DNA of 64,000 nucleotides from Dehalococcoidia bacterium. Its GTDB lineage: Bacteria > Chloroflexota > Dehalococcoidia > Bin125. Shown here piece after piece: positions 24,955-33,433 of the stretch. Where the stretch lies: the NCBI GenBank assembly GCA_022822855.1, contig JAJDYG010000021.1, forward strand, positions 47,133 to 111,132. Direction: 5' to 3'. The translations under genes were made by a program, and so were the position numbers. A model generated the notes under the pieces. That model was not told the origin of the DNA. It did no database searches and saw only the letters and a program-made list of their open reading frames with translations. How positions within the stretch are numbered: position 1 is the first letter of the stretch; each line of letters begins with the position of its first letter.

Positions 24955-25875
24955 CTAGTCCGTCGATCCGGGCGGTTGGTACTTGCCCGCTTCCTCGAGC
25001 ACTCGCCGCATCGTCGAGCCGATCTCGGCCGGGCTGCGCGAGATGACGGCGCCCGCTTCTTCCAGCGCTGTGAGCTTCGCCTCGGCCGTTCCCGCCTCGC
25101 CCTCGATGATCGCTCCGGCGTGGCCCATGCGGCGTCCCGGAGGAGCGGTCGCGCCGGCGATGAAGGCCACAACCGGCTTGTTCATGCTGCGCTTGATGTA
25201 GGCGGCAGCCGCTTGCTCGGCCAGCCCGCCGATTTCTCCAATCAGCACGACCGCGTCGGTGTCGGGGTCGCTGTTGAAGCGTCGCAAAATGGCTTGCTGC
25301 TGCTCGCCGATGATCGGGTCGCCGCCGACGCCGACGCAGGTCGACTGGCCGATCCCGGCTCGGGTGAGCTGGTCGACGGCCTCATAGACCAGGGTGCCGG
25401 AGCGCGAGACGACGCCCACGTTGCCGGGCATGAAGACATCGGGTGGGTGGATCCCGACCCGGCAGTTCGAGGCGGGCTGGATGATTCCCGGGCAGTTCGG
25501 TCCGATCAGCTTGCTCTTCGAGCCTTCCAGCGCAGTGCGGACGCGGATCATGTCGTGGACCGGCACGCCTTCGGTGATGCACACGATCAGCGGAACCTCG
25601 GCGGCGACGTTCTCCAGGATCGCATCGGCCGCGCCCGGCGCCGGGACGTAGATGATCGTGCAGTTGGCCTGTGTGTTCTCGACGGCTTCGGAGACGGTGG
25701 CGAAGACCGGGAAGGTGTGATTGCCGTGGCTGAACGTCTCGCCGCCGCGGAATCCCGGATGCACGCCGGCGACCACCTTGGTGCCGTAGTCGAGCGAACG
25801 GCGGATCTGGTTCTGTCCCTCGTTGCCGAGGCCCTGGATCAGCAGTCGAGTGCGGTTGTTGAGGAGAATGCTCAT
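24955..25875 (-). CDS. sucD: Succinyl-CoA synthetase alpha subunit
   Basis: Catalyses the CoA-binding and phosphohistidine steps of succinyl-CoA to succinate in the TCA cycle. The 306-residue protein has the CoA-binding QGLGNEGQ..., the GPNCPGI motif, [24 protein letters not shown] and the active-site region [20 protein letters not shown] containing the phosphorylated histidine. It is paired with sucC upstream; the gap between them carries a five-unit 10-base repeat. Confidence 0.95.
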   Translation of the reverse strand: MSILLNNRTRLLIQGLGNEGQNQIRRSLDYGTKVVAGVHPGFRGGETFSHGNHTFPVFATVSEAVENTQANCTIIYVPAPGAADAILENVAAEVPLIVCITEGVPVHDMIRVRTALEGSKSKLIGPNCPGIIQPASNCRVGIHPPDVFMPGNVGVVSRSGTLVYEAVDQLTRAGIGQSTCVGVGGDPIIGEQQQAILRRFNSDPDTDAVVLIGEIGGLAEQAAAAYIKRSMNKPVVAFIAGATAPPGRRMGHAGAIIEGEAGTAEAKLTALEEAGAVISRSPAEIGSTMRRVLEEAGKYQPPGSTD

Positions 25876-25887
25876 GCGCCGGATCCT

Positions 25888-25937
25888 TGTTCGGGAGTGT
25901 TCGAGTTTGTTCGGTTCTGTTCGATTGTGTTCGGGTT
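25888..25937. repeat. Five-unit decamer array TGTTCGNNNN
   Basis: TGTTCG occurs at 25888, 25898, 25908, 25918 and 25928, exactly ten bases apart, with variable four-base spacers. It fills most of the 78-base gap between sucC and sucD. Confidence 0.85.
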
Positions 25938-25953
25938 TCGCTGCGAATCCGTG

Positions 25954-27243
25954 CTAGTTGCTCGAGCGCGAGCGGCGCTTGCCGGACTTGGCCGCCTGGA
26001 CCGCGAGCTCGGCCGCGTCGCCGAGTTCGTCTGCCGTCTGCACGGCGATACCGGAGTCGTGCAGGACCCGGCGGCCCTCTTCGACGTTCGAGCCGTTCAG
26101 TCGGACGACCAGGGGCTGCTGGATGTTGAGTTCCTTGACCGCGTCGACCACGCCCTCGGCGACGATGTCGACCCGGGCGAGGCCGCCGAAGATGTTGATG
26201 AAGATCGTCTTCACGTCCGGGTCGTTGACGATGATCCGCAGCGCCTCGATTACGCGGTCCTTGCGGTTCACGGTGCCAATGTCAAGGAAGTTGGCCGGCT
26301 CGCCGCCGTGCAGCATGAGCGTGTCCATCGTCGCCATCGCCAGTCCCGCGCCGTTGACAACGCAGCCGATGTCGCCGTCGAGCTTGATGTAGGAGCCGAT
26401 GTTGGCTTCCTCAGCCTCGATCTCGGTTGGATTCTCCTGGGAGCGGTCGCGCCACTCCTCGTAGCCGCCGTGCCGGAAGGAGGCGTTGTCGTCGAGACCC
26501 ACCTTGCCGTCGATCGCAACCACGGTGCCCTCGGTCGTCAGGACGAACGGGTTGACCTCGACCAACGAGGCGTCCATGTCGATGAACACTCGGTAGAGGT
26601 TGGCGAACATCTCGCCGGCAGGACGAATTGCCGAGGACGGCAATCCGAGCTGGCTGGCCAGCGAACGTCCGCGGAAGGAGGGGAAACCCTCGACAGGATC
26701 GACGGGAACGCGCAACACCGCGCGCGGATTCGTCCGGTTGACTTCCTCAATCGACTGACCGCCCTCGGCCGAAGCGACGATCAACGGCTGGCCGTTGGCG
26801 CCGTCCACCTGGATCGAGAAGTAGTATTCCTTGGCGATCGAGGTCTGCTGCTCGATCAACGCGGCCGAGACCGGAGCGCCGTCGGGACCGGTTTGAATGC
26901 TGACCAGTCGGGCGTCCGGTTCCATCATCGGACGGAACTCTTTGAGCGCCTCTTCGGTGCCGCTGGCGAGTCGCACGCCGCCGCGCCGGCGACCGATGAT
27001 CTGGCCCTCGTGCCGTTCCGGGTCGCTCGTCAGATCGTTGTAGATTCGGGTGGTTCGGTCGCGTTTGACGATTCGGCCCTTGCCGCGTCCGCCTGCGTGG
27101 ACCTGGGCCTTGACGACAACGTCGGGACCGATCTCTTTGAGCAGATCGCGGGCTTCTCGCTCAGTCGTCGCCGCGCCGCCGTCGGGGACGGGGACGCCGT
27201 GTGACTTGAACAGTTGCTTGGCCTGGTATTCGTGAATGTTCAT
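25954..27243 (-). CDS. sucC: Succinyl-CoA synthetase beta subunit (ADP-forming type)
   Basis: The 429-residue subunit carries an ATP-grasp domain ([39 protein letters not shown]) and a C-terminal CoA-ligase domain with [14 protein letters not shown] and [16 protein letters not shown], which binds the phosphohistidine of SucD. The start at ATG 27243 is set by MNIHEYQ; an upstream extension in the same frame is not conserved-looking. It is somewhat longer than the usual 388-400 residues because of a central insert and a basic tail ([11 protein letters not shown]). Confidence 0.94.
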   Translation of the reverse strand: MNIHEYQAKQLFKSHGVPVPDGGAATTEREARDLLKEIGPDVVVKAQVHAGGRGKGRIVKRDRTTRIYNDLTSDPERHEGQIIGRRRGGVRLASGTEEALKEFRPMMEPDARLVSIQTGPDGAPVSAALIEQQTSIAKEYYFSIQVDGANGQPLIVASAEGGQSIEEVNRTNPRAVLRVPVDPVEGFPSFRGRSLASQLGLPSSAIRPAGEMFANLYRVFIDMDASLVEVNPFVLTTEGTVVAIDGKVGLDDNASFRHGGYEEWRDRSQENPTEIEAEEANIGSYIKLDGDIGCVVNGAGLAMATMDTLMLHGGEPANFLDIGTVNRKDRVIEALRIIVNDPDVKTIFINIFGGLARVDIVAEGVVDAVKELNIQQPLVVRLNGSNVEEGRRVLHDSGIAVQTADELGDAAELAVQAAKSGKRRSRSSN

Positions 27244-27347
27244 GTTCGCCAGCCAGTGGGGTCGGGGAGCGCGGTGGTCAGATAGTGTCGATACCGAACA
27301 TAGCTGCGACCAGGTGGTTGGGCAATCAGGCGGTTGGGCAATTGCGT

Positions 27348-28976
27348 ATGACACTGAACAGGCGACAGTTCGTCGAACGCTCGGGATTGCTGGCTGGCGG
27401 CGCGGTTGCGATTGCCCTCGTCGGCTGCGGCGACGATCAGACCACGGAGCAGTCGCAGCCTCAACCAGCGCAGGCGACTGAGCAACAGCAGCCGCAAGCT
27501 GTCCACCAGCGGGCGGATCAACGGGCCGCACCCACGCAGGCGGAGTCCCAGCCTGAGCCGACCGAACAGGCCCAGCAGGTTCAACAGGTCGAACAGCAGG
27601 GACCCCAGGACGCCGGCGAAGACACCGTTGCAGCCGCTCAGACCCAGCGGCAGACCGCCACTCAGTCGGAGCCTCAACAAGCCGCTGAACCGCTCCAACC
27701 GGAACCGCCGGCGGAGCGCCGGTTGCTCGTTCCCGATGTCGTCGTCGGCAATGTTGAGCTCCAGGATCCGGCCTTCGACCCGGTCGCCGGCGCTCGCGCC
27801 GACTATGGCGAGATCGATGGCGCCGGCTACCGGATTGAACTGCCGGAGCAGTGGAACGGCGAGCTCGTGCTCTGGGCGCACGGATTTCGCGGTCTGAACG
27901 AGGAGGGCACGGGCTTCAGCCGACGCCTGACCTTCGACGAGATTCCGGCTCGCGACGTGATCATCGGGCAGGGTTACGGCTGGGCGACTTCGACCTACCG
28001 GGTCAATGGCTATGTGCCGGGAGTCGGCGTGGACGATCTGCTCCGACTTAAGGACCGTGTTGCTGAAGTCGCTCGGCCGCCTCGCAGAACTTACGTCGCC
28101 GGAGGTTCGATGGGCGGCGCGACGGCGCAACTGATGGCCCAGGAGTTTCCGGACGAGATTGCCGCCGCCCTCGCGTTCTGTCCGGCAATGGGCAATGTCT
28201 GGGTCGTCGATTACACCGTCGCCTGGCACGCGCTGGCGCACTGGTTGATCGGCGAGGCACCTCAGGAGATGGACGTGACGGGGATGCTCGATTGGGCCAG
28301 CGCCCTGGGCACATCCGACGACAACGGCCTCTATCTGACCCCGGCGGGCGAGCAGTTTGCGGCACTGATCAAAGACTTCACCGGCGGCGAGCGCTGGGGC
28401 TTCGACGAGGGTCTGCGTCAACAGTGGAACATCGCGTTCAGCCTCGGCGTCACCTTCTGGCCGAGCACGATTGACCAGGGTCCGCTGCCGGCCGGCGACG
28501 TCATCGCCGTCGCGGACGATCTGCCGCCGGCGGACACTCGAGAGCACAACTATTCCGCCGATCCCTCTGCGGGGGTCGACTTGCAGCGTTTGAACGAAGA
28601 GATCATTCGCGTCGCCGCAGACCCCGGCCGCCGCCACGATCCCGGAGTTGGCGTACCCACTGGAGAGCTGCGTGTGCCGATGCTGGCGATGAAGACGACC
28701 GGAGACCTGTTCACGCCGATCCACCTGGATCGCGACTATCAGCGGTTGCTACGGGAGTCAGGCTGGGAGCGAAACCTGGTCGTGCAAACGGTCCGCCGCG
28801 CCGGTCACTGCGCGTTCTCCGAGCGTGAGGCGCTGGCTGCCTTCACCAGGATCATCACCTGGCTATCGCTCGGTTTCACCCCGGCCGGCGACGACCTCCA
28901 AGGCGATCTCTCGGCGATCGGAACGAGGTTCACCGATCCGTTCGACGACGACGATCCGCTGCGTCCGGCGGGCTAG
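27348..28976 (+). CDS. Exported alpha/beta hydrolase, Tat/lipoprotein signal, Gln-rich linker
   Basis: A 542-residue protein. The N-terminus has a twin-arginine motif (NRRQFVERSGLLAGGAVAIALVGC) ending in a lipobox-like VGC, so it is probably a Tat-exported lipoprotein. Residues of about 28-125 are a glutamine/proline/glutamate-rich linker. The catalytic domain follows, with LVLWAHGFRG, the nucleophile motif GGSMGG and a histidine in RRAGHCAFS. An AlaThr-rich central lid lies between. Start ATG 27348 is chosen over the upstream GTG-type starts because it places the signal peptide at the N-terminus. Its end overlaps the converging selenoprotein gene by four bases. Substrate unknown. Confidence 0.7.
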   Translation: MTLNRRQFVERSGLLAGGAVAIALVGCGDDQTTEQSQPQPAQATEQQQPQAVHQRADQRAAPTQAESQPEPTEQAQQVQQVEQQGPQDAGEDTVAAAQTQRQTATQSEPQQAAEPLQPEPPAERRLLVPDVVVGNVELQDPAFDPVAGARADYGEIDGAGYRIELPEQWNGELVLWAHGFRGLNEEGTGFSRRLTFDEIPARDVIIGQGYGWATSTYRVNGYVPGVGVDDLLRLKDRVAEVARPPRRTYVAGGSMGGATAQLMAQEFPDEIAAALAFCPAMGNVWVVDYTVAWHALAHWLIGEAPQEMDVTGMLDWASALGTSDDNGLYLTPAGEQFAALIKDFTGGERWGFDEGLRQQWNIAFSLGVTFWPSTIDQGPLPAGDVIAVADDLPPADTREHNYSADPSAGVDLQRLNEEIIRVAADPGRRHDPGVGVPTGELRVPMLAMKTTGDLFTPIHLDRDYQRLLRESGWERNLVVQTVRRAGHCAFSEREALAAFTRIITWLSLGFTPAGDDLQGDLSAIGTRFTDPFDDDDPLRPAG

Positions 28977-30208
28977 CGCGCCCGGGCGAAGCCCCCGGGG
29001 ATCATGCCGATCACCAGGCCCGCGACGCGCCGGTCATCGCTCTCGCGCATCCGGCCGACGATCTGCCGCAGCACCGTGCCCAGCAGCGTCTGGTTGAAGA
29101 GCCAGTCGTTGAGGTCGGCGTCGGTCGGATAGTTGGCGCCCGGCTGGGCGGTCGCCGACTCGTGGTAGAACGCTCGCAGGTCGTCCGAGGCGAACTTGAG
29201 CCGCACCGGCATCGGATGATTCCAGTCGATCTCTCCGTCCGACGGTTCCTCGCCCGTGGCGAAATCGGCCAGCAAGGTGGCCAGGTCTTCAACCTGGTCC
29301 AGTGTGGCGCCCGAGATTCCGACCGTTGATCGTCCGCGGCGCTTGCGTGATTCCGCGTGCCACGGAGCGAGTTGGCGAATCTCCTCGACCAACTGATCGC
29401 GCAACGCCTCCGACTCGTTGGCCGGCTCGGGCGGAGCCAGCGCGACGGCGCAGGCCCAGGGATCGTCGCCCGTGGTTGGTGCGTCGTGCGGATAGTCGGC
29501 CAGCGTCGTCTCGGTCGCCGTTTCAAGCAGTTGCAGCGATGAGAGCAACACATCGCGCTGGAAGTCGGGCTGATCCGGCGAACCGAGCGGCCGTCCCAAC
29601 GGGAACGGAACGAACAGCGAACGCGGCGGCTTCATCCCCTCGGCGTGTTCGCGGATCAGCGACACGCCGGTCGTGGCCACACGACCCTCGCTGCCGCGTT
29701 CGATGTAATGGCTGAGCGCACACACGGAGCGCGTGCAGAACGGTCAAACGGGCGTCAGAAACGCCGCCGTCACGCCGTCCGCGGCCAGCAACCGGCCGAT
29801 CTCCTCGCCGGTCTTCTCCAGCCGCGTCGGCTGCGGCTGCGCGCCCATGAACGAGTAGTGATAACGGCTGACTCCGCCGATCACGCCCTGCTCCGCCAGT
29901 TCGCGCAGCCGTTCGAGCGGGAACACGGTGTTGATGTCCTGCTGGAAACCGGAGCGGTCGAAATTGACCGAGAGGTGCGACATCCGCAGGTCGGCGAAAT
30001 CGATCTCGCCAGGGATCAATCGGTACTCGACCGATCCCGGATTGAACGGCCGGTCGTCGTGAGCGTGCATTCCGGCCGTCGTCACGATCGCGACCGTCGC
30101 TTCGGACAGCGGTCTCGGAGCGATCCAGGGCTGCGGTTCGATCTCGGGCAACTCGAGGCTGAGCAGGTTCTTCGCCATATCGGGGTGCATGTCGGACGTA
30201 CGGACCAT
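28973..30208 (-). CDS. Probable selenoprotein, glycine/sarcosine/betaine reductase selenoprotein B-like (UGA = Sec at 29744-29746)
   Basis: Two open frames (30208-29744 and 29725-28973) lie in the same frame and are separated only by a TGA at 29744-29746. Reading through gives ...VTAAFLTPV-U-PFCTRSVCALSHYIERGSEGRVATTGVSLIREH, i.e. a UxxC motif. The N-terminal half (VAIVTTAGMHAHDDRPF...DLRMSHLSVNFDRSGFQQDINTVFPLERLRELAEQGVIGGVSRYHYSFMGAQ) is that of the GrdB-like family, whose members carry selenocysteine or cysteine at this place. The joined product has 411 residues. A stem-loop of about nine pairs starts six bases after the UGA (29737-29717), a possible SECIS. Start ATG has a GGAGCCTCCTC site. 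The reaction of these short GrdB-like proteins is unproven; a reductase role is inferred. Confidence 0.82.
29717..29737 (-). promoter_or_regulatory. Candidate bacterial SECIS stem-loop
   Basis: Directly downstream of the in-frame UGA: TGCACGCGC (29737-29729) can pair with GTGTGTGCG (29725-29717), with four wobble pairs and loop TCC. Position suits a bacterial SECIS; the loop has no obvious conserved G, so confidence is limited. Confidence 0.35.
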
Positions 30209-30268
30209 GAGGAGGCTCCAGTGGGTCGATGGTTAACCACTTGGAACGATATCGGATGCGACATCTCA

Positions 30269-30297
30269 GTAGGGGCGACCCTTGTGGTCGCCCGCGT
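30269..30297 (+). repeat. GGGCGACC hairpin repeat (family E)
   Basis: GGGCGACC (30273-30280), loop CTTGT, GGTCGCCC (30286-30293), preceded by GTAG and followed by GCG. The same core forms the stem at 33062-33089. It lies in the divergent gap 30209-30354. Confidence 0.7.
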
Positions 30298-30354
30298 CTG
30301 CTGACGCCACTCGCTGATAGTCTGGGTTCATCCAGCAAGTTCAGGAGTGGGGCG

Positions 30355-30696
30355 ATGCCCGAAGACACGATTGAAGTGAGCGTGCGCATGGCCGACCGCG
30401 GCGAGGTCGGCTACCGGATGGTGTCGGCCTCGATCAGCAGCCGCGAGGGCTCCCTCGCCGGCGCGCCGGTCGCATTCACGATCGAGGACGGACCCGGCAC
30501 CCTGGCCTCGGCCGGCGGCCGCGAGCGCACCGTCGACTCCGACGAATGGGGCATCGCCGAGGTCAACTGGTACCCCGAGCAGCACGCCCGCTCATCGCCC
30601 GAGGCCGAAGTCGTCCAGACCGTCACGATCAAGGCTGTCTGCGAAGCCGCCGCCGACGTCTCCCTCAACGTCGCCTCGCCCCTCTGGAAGCACTAA
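30355..30696 (+). CDS. Ig-like domain protein of unknown function
   Basis: A 113-residue protein starting at ATG 30355 (MPEDTIEVSV) behind AGGAGTGGGG; longer upstream readings run through a dispersed repeat. The pattern GSLAGAPVAFTIEDGPGTLASAGGRERTVDSDEWGIAEVNWYP resembles bacterial Ig-like (Big-1 type) folds, in which a VxFTxxxGxGxL strand pair is followed by a DxxGxAxVxW strand. No signal peptide is seen. A C-family repeat follows the stop. Confidence 0.55.
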   Translation: MPEDTIEVSVRMADRGEVGYRMVSASISSREGSLAGAPVAFTIEDGPGTLASAGGRERTVDSDEWGIAEVNWYPEQHARSSPEAEVVQTVTIKAVCEAAADVSLNVASPLWKH

Positions 30697-30705
30697 CTGA
30701 ACTCG

Positions 30706-30750
30706 CTTCCCCCTCCGGGGGAAGCTGTCGCGTAGCGACTGAAGGGGGGG
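30706..30750 (-). repeat. Repeat C, copy 10 (inverted)
   Basis: CTTCCCCCT/GGGGGAAG pair, TCGCGTAGCGA small hairpin and GAAGGGGGGG arm, filling the 73-base gap between two plus-strand genes. Confidence 0.7.
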
Positions 30751-30769
30751 CGGCCGCCGAGGCCCGACC

Positions 30770-31483
30770 ATGCAACGCGATCCAGAGCGTCCCGACCCCG
30801 AACTGCCGGCATGGTTGAAGAAGGCCGACAGCATCCCCCAGGTCGACCCTGTCGCCGTCCTCGGCGTCGCGCCGACGCTCTCCTACCTCGTGTTCAACGC
30901 CATCGCCGGCGTCCGCCCCGCGATCGCGGCCGCCGTCATCTTCGGCGTCGTCGTCTACATCATCCAGCGACGCCTGCGCCCGCAGATCACCGTCGTGCGC
31001 TGGTTGATGGTCTTCAGCGTCGCCTTCAACGTCGGCTTCGGCGTCTGGGGCCTGATCGAGGGCGACGGCAAGGTCTACTGGGCCCGCGACTTCGTCGATA
31101 ACTTCGTCCTCGGCGGGGTCTTTCTGCTCAGCGTGGTTATCGGACGCCCGATCGTCAGCGCCGTCGTGCGCGAGACCTTCCCCGCCATCCGCGAGCAGAT
31201 GCCCGCCGACCATCGCGTCTGGATTCGGCTGACGATCGTCTGGGGCCTCTACATCGCGCTCGCCGGCGTGCTGCGCTGGTGGATCCTCGATCAGGTCAGC
31301 GCCAGCACCTACGCGCTGATTCGCCTGCCGCTCGGCTGGGGAATGGGCGCGGTGCTGATGATCTGGACCTTCAGCGCCCTCAGTCGCGCGATGCGCGACA
31401 TCGCCCGCGAGCGCCTGCGCTCGGACGCCGACTCAGGCGATGCCGGCGAAGTGGTCGCGGATGCCGAGGTCGCTGAACGCTGA
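30770..31483 (+). CDS. DUF3159-like integral membrane protein
   Basis: A 237-residue protein with about six membrane helices (LGVAPTLSYLVFNAIAG; AIAAAVIFGVVVYII; WLMVFSVAFNVGFGVWGLI; FVLGGVFLLSVVIG; WIRLTIVWGLYIALAGVLRWWIL; LGWGMGAVLMIWTFSAL) and a cytoplasmic acidic tail. The layout, with conserved RPAIAA and RDFVDN segments, matches the DUF3159 membrane family, which has no known function. Its last 51 bases overlap the converging Ldh-type gene. Confidence 0.6.
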   Translation: MQRDPERPDPELPAWLKKADSIPQVDPVAVLGVAPTLSYLVFNAIAGVRPAIAAAVIFGVVVYIIQRRLRPQITVVRWLMVFSVAFNVGFGVWGLIEGDGKVYWARDFVDNFVLGGVFLLSVVIGRPIVSAVVRETFPAIREQMPADHRVWIRLTIVWGLYIALAGVLRWWILDQVSASTYALIRLPLGWGMGAVLMIWTFSALSRAMRDIARERLRSDADSGDAGEVVADAEVAER

Positions 31484-32518
31484 CCGGAACCACTCGATCA
31501 CCTCAGGGTGATAGGGAATCCCGCGCTCCGACCGCTCGATCTCCTGCTCGTGCTCCTCAAGCCCCGCGTAGATTACGCGCTCCTCGCCCGGCGCCGTCGG
31601 CGTTTCGCGCAGCGCCTTGAGGTACTCGTCCATGTGGCCCTTGAACTCATCGACATCGGTGAACGAGGCGATGTTGAACACCGTGAAGTGGTGCCCCACG
31701 CCATTGAAGCGGAACAGCGCCGAGCCCGCGCCGGCCATGATCCCGCTCAGGATGTCGATCATCACCGCCAGCGAGTAGCCCTTGTGCGATCCGATCTCCC
31801 GCGTCCCGCCCAACGGGAGCATCAGGAACTCGTCCGGCGTCTGTCCGGCTTCCATCATCGGCGTGCCGTCGGCGGTTGCGACCCAACCGGGCAGCAGGTC
31901 CTCGCCCAGCCGCTGCGCCAGCCGGATCTTGTTGCCCGCCACCGACGACATCGAGGCGTCGAAGATGAACGGCGCTTCCTCGTTGGCCGGCGCGGCGATG
32001 CTCATCGGATTCAGCCCGACCATCGCCTGCGCCCCGTGCGTCGGCGCGACCAAGAGCCCGCCGACCGTCATCGAGAGCCCGATCATGTCGTGCTCGAGCG
32101 CCATCTGCGCGTGATAAGCCGCTGCGCCGAAGTGTCGCCCGTTGTTGCAGACCACCGTCGCCACGCCCTGGTTGCGCGCCTTCTCGATTGCCAGTTCCAT
32201 CGCCTGCGGACCGACCGTCAGGCCCAGCCCGCGGTCGCAGTCGATCGTCGCTGCCGCCGGCGCGTCTCGCTCGACCGTCCAGTTCGGCGTCGGGTTGATG
32301 TCGCCCGACTGGAATCCGGCCACATAGGCGCGCAGCATGTTCGAGACGCCGTGCGAATCGATCCCCCGCAGGTCCGCGTAGAGCAGCGTGTCGGTGCTCC
32401 GCCGCGCGTCGTCCTCCGACATCCCGCAAGCCGTGAAAATCTCGTGGACCGCGCCTCGCATCGCATCGCCCGGGATGCGGACGGCGATCTCTTCGGGGAC
32501 GGCGAACTGCTTCAACAT
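31433..32518 (-). CDS. Ldh-family (malate/L-lactate-type) NAD(P)-dependent oxidoreductase
   Basis: A 361-residue member of the Ldh_2/MDH2 family, which reduces or oxidises 2-oxo/2-hydroxy acids and does not share the Rossmann fold of classical lactate dehydrogenase. Typical segments are LLYADLRGIDSHGVSNMLRAYV with the catalytic His, GLGLTVGPQAMELAIEKA, NGRHFGAAAYHAQMA, NPMSIAAPA and GSHKGYSLAVMIDILSGIMAGAG. The ATG at 32518 is preferred because GGAG lies seven bases upstream; an in-frame ATG at 32530 is also possible. Substrate not predictable. The gene ends inside the converging DUF3159-like gene. Confidence 0.88.
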   Translation of the reverse strand: MLKQFAVPEEIAVRIPGDAMRGAVHEIFTACGMSEDDARRSTDTLLYADLRGIDSHGVSNMLRAYVAGFQSGDINPTPNWTVERDAPAAATIDCDRGLGLTVGPQAMELAIEKARNQGVATVVCNNGRHFGAAAYHAQMALEHDMIGLSMTVGGLLVAPTHGAQAMVGLNPMSIAAPANEEAPFIFDASMSSVAGNKIRLAQRLGEDLLPGWVATADGTPMMEAGQTPDEFLMLPLGGTREIGSHKGYSLAVMIDILSGIMAGAGSALFRFNGVGHHFTVFNIASFTDVDEFKGHMDEYLKALRETPTAPGEERVIYAGLEEHEQEIERSERGIPYHPEVIEWFRSAFSDLGIRDHFAGIA

Positions 32519-32842
32519 GGCGGGCTCCATCGCTGCTAACCGCGACCGTTGCCGGGATCGCGGGCCGGTTCTGGCGGACTGTGTGGCAGGGTACCGCCAG
32601 TCTGACTCGTGCTTGTCAGCTCGAACGTGGCAATTGTGCGCTTGCTCGTCAGTTCACAAACCAGCGTGTTCCGCACGCTCCACGCCGCCCCGATCTGCAT
32701 AACGTCGGCAGTGGAGGCAACGGATGGGTTGCGCCGGGCAGCTCGCCGGACTCCAGGCAAGTCAGTGGAGTAAGACGTGACGAATGTGATGCCGGAATCC
32801 AGCCCGTACACGCGGATTCAACCGCAGTTCAAGGAGACGTAC

Positions 32843-33034
32843 ATGCGCGAAATCGCCCGCCGCCGCTGGCTCAACCAGCGCGAGCAGGAACGCAAGCAGG
32901 CCCGCCGCCAGCGCATCAACCAGGTCACCGACCGGGTCAAGCAGATCCAGCGTCTGCGACCGGGCCGGGCAGTGGCCAGCTCCCTCTCGCCGGTCTACAG
33001 CATGTTCAGCGAGTCGTTCCTGCGAAACCGCTAG
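32843..33034 (+). CDS. Small basic protein of unknown function
   Basis: A 63-residue, strongly basic protein (MREIARRRWLNQREQERKQARRQRINQVTDRVKQIQRLRPGRA...) that is likely to form one long helix and could bind nucleic acid or membranes. The start at 32843 is fixed by AAGGAG at 32831-32836; the longer frame from 32777 lacks such a site. A strong GC hairpin directly after the stop supports a real transcription unit. Confidence 0.6.
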   Translation: MREIARRRWLNQREQERKQARRQRINQVTDRVKQIQRLRPGRAVASSLSPVYSMFSESFLRNR

Positions 33035-33061
33035 ACCGACCCACTGACCAGCACCAACAAT

Positions 33062-33089
33062 CCGGGGCGACCCAAACGGGTCGCCCCGG
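33062..33089 (+). terminator. Strong GC hairpin terminator
   Basis: CCGGGGCGACCC (33062-33073), loop AAAC, GGGTCGCCCCGG (33078-33089), then TTCGTCTCT. A perfect 12-bp stem 27 bases after the small basic gene. It shares the GGGCGACC core with the repeat at 30269, so it is a repeat recruited as a terminator or simply another copy. Confidence 0.65.
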
Positions 33090-33158
33090 TTCGTCTCTCC
33101 GCCCGCACCCTGATTCCCCGTTCCCCCTCTGCAACAACCTCTCTCCCCCCCTCCCCAT

Positions 33159-33270
33159 TTCCAGTCCCCGATTCACTCGGGGACCCGCTCCTTCCCCTTC
33201 CGATCCCCCGCGCCCCGACGCGGGGCCCAGAGCAACCAGGTTCGCACGCAGAATGACGTGAGCCTCAGTT
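33159..33270 (-). repeat. Composite repeat A+B (inverted)
   Basis: B hairpin (AGTCCCCGATTCACTCGGGG part, 33160-33190) followed by the A hairpin in the CGCG-stem form (33200-33232) and its conserved flank, the reverse complement of the composite at 7660-7770. It fills the gene-free stretch 33035-33433. Confidence 0.75.
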
Positions 33271-33344
33271 CGACCTCTGCGCGTGGGTCTGTCCTCCCCG
33301 GGTCTGAGCCGAGGCACGCGTCGTTGCTCCGCCCGGAGATCGAG

Positions 33345-33378
33345 GTCTGGGCCCCGTCTCGGAGCACGGGGCGACGCG
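33345..33378 (+). repeat. Repeat A, imperfect loop
   Basis: TCTGG, stem GCCCCGT / ACGGGGC with a CTCGGAGC loop, then GACGCGGA. It lies 55 bases before the next gene. Confidence 0.65.
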
Positions 33379-33433
33379 GAATGCGGCTAATGTGCGTGGC
33401 CCCAGTCGTTCCGAACAAGGGAAGGCGTCCCTT

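Noticed and set aside
24976..27204. A 742-residue open frame on the plus strand
   Set aside because: It is the GC-rich antisense of sucD and sucC, with no family resemblance and no ribosome binding site.
28973..29746. The GrdB-like gene as a pseudogene or two separate genes
   Set aside because: The interruption is a single in-frame TGA at the family's selenocysteine position, with no frameshift and no decay on either side.
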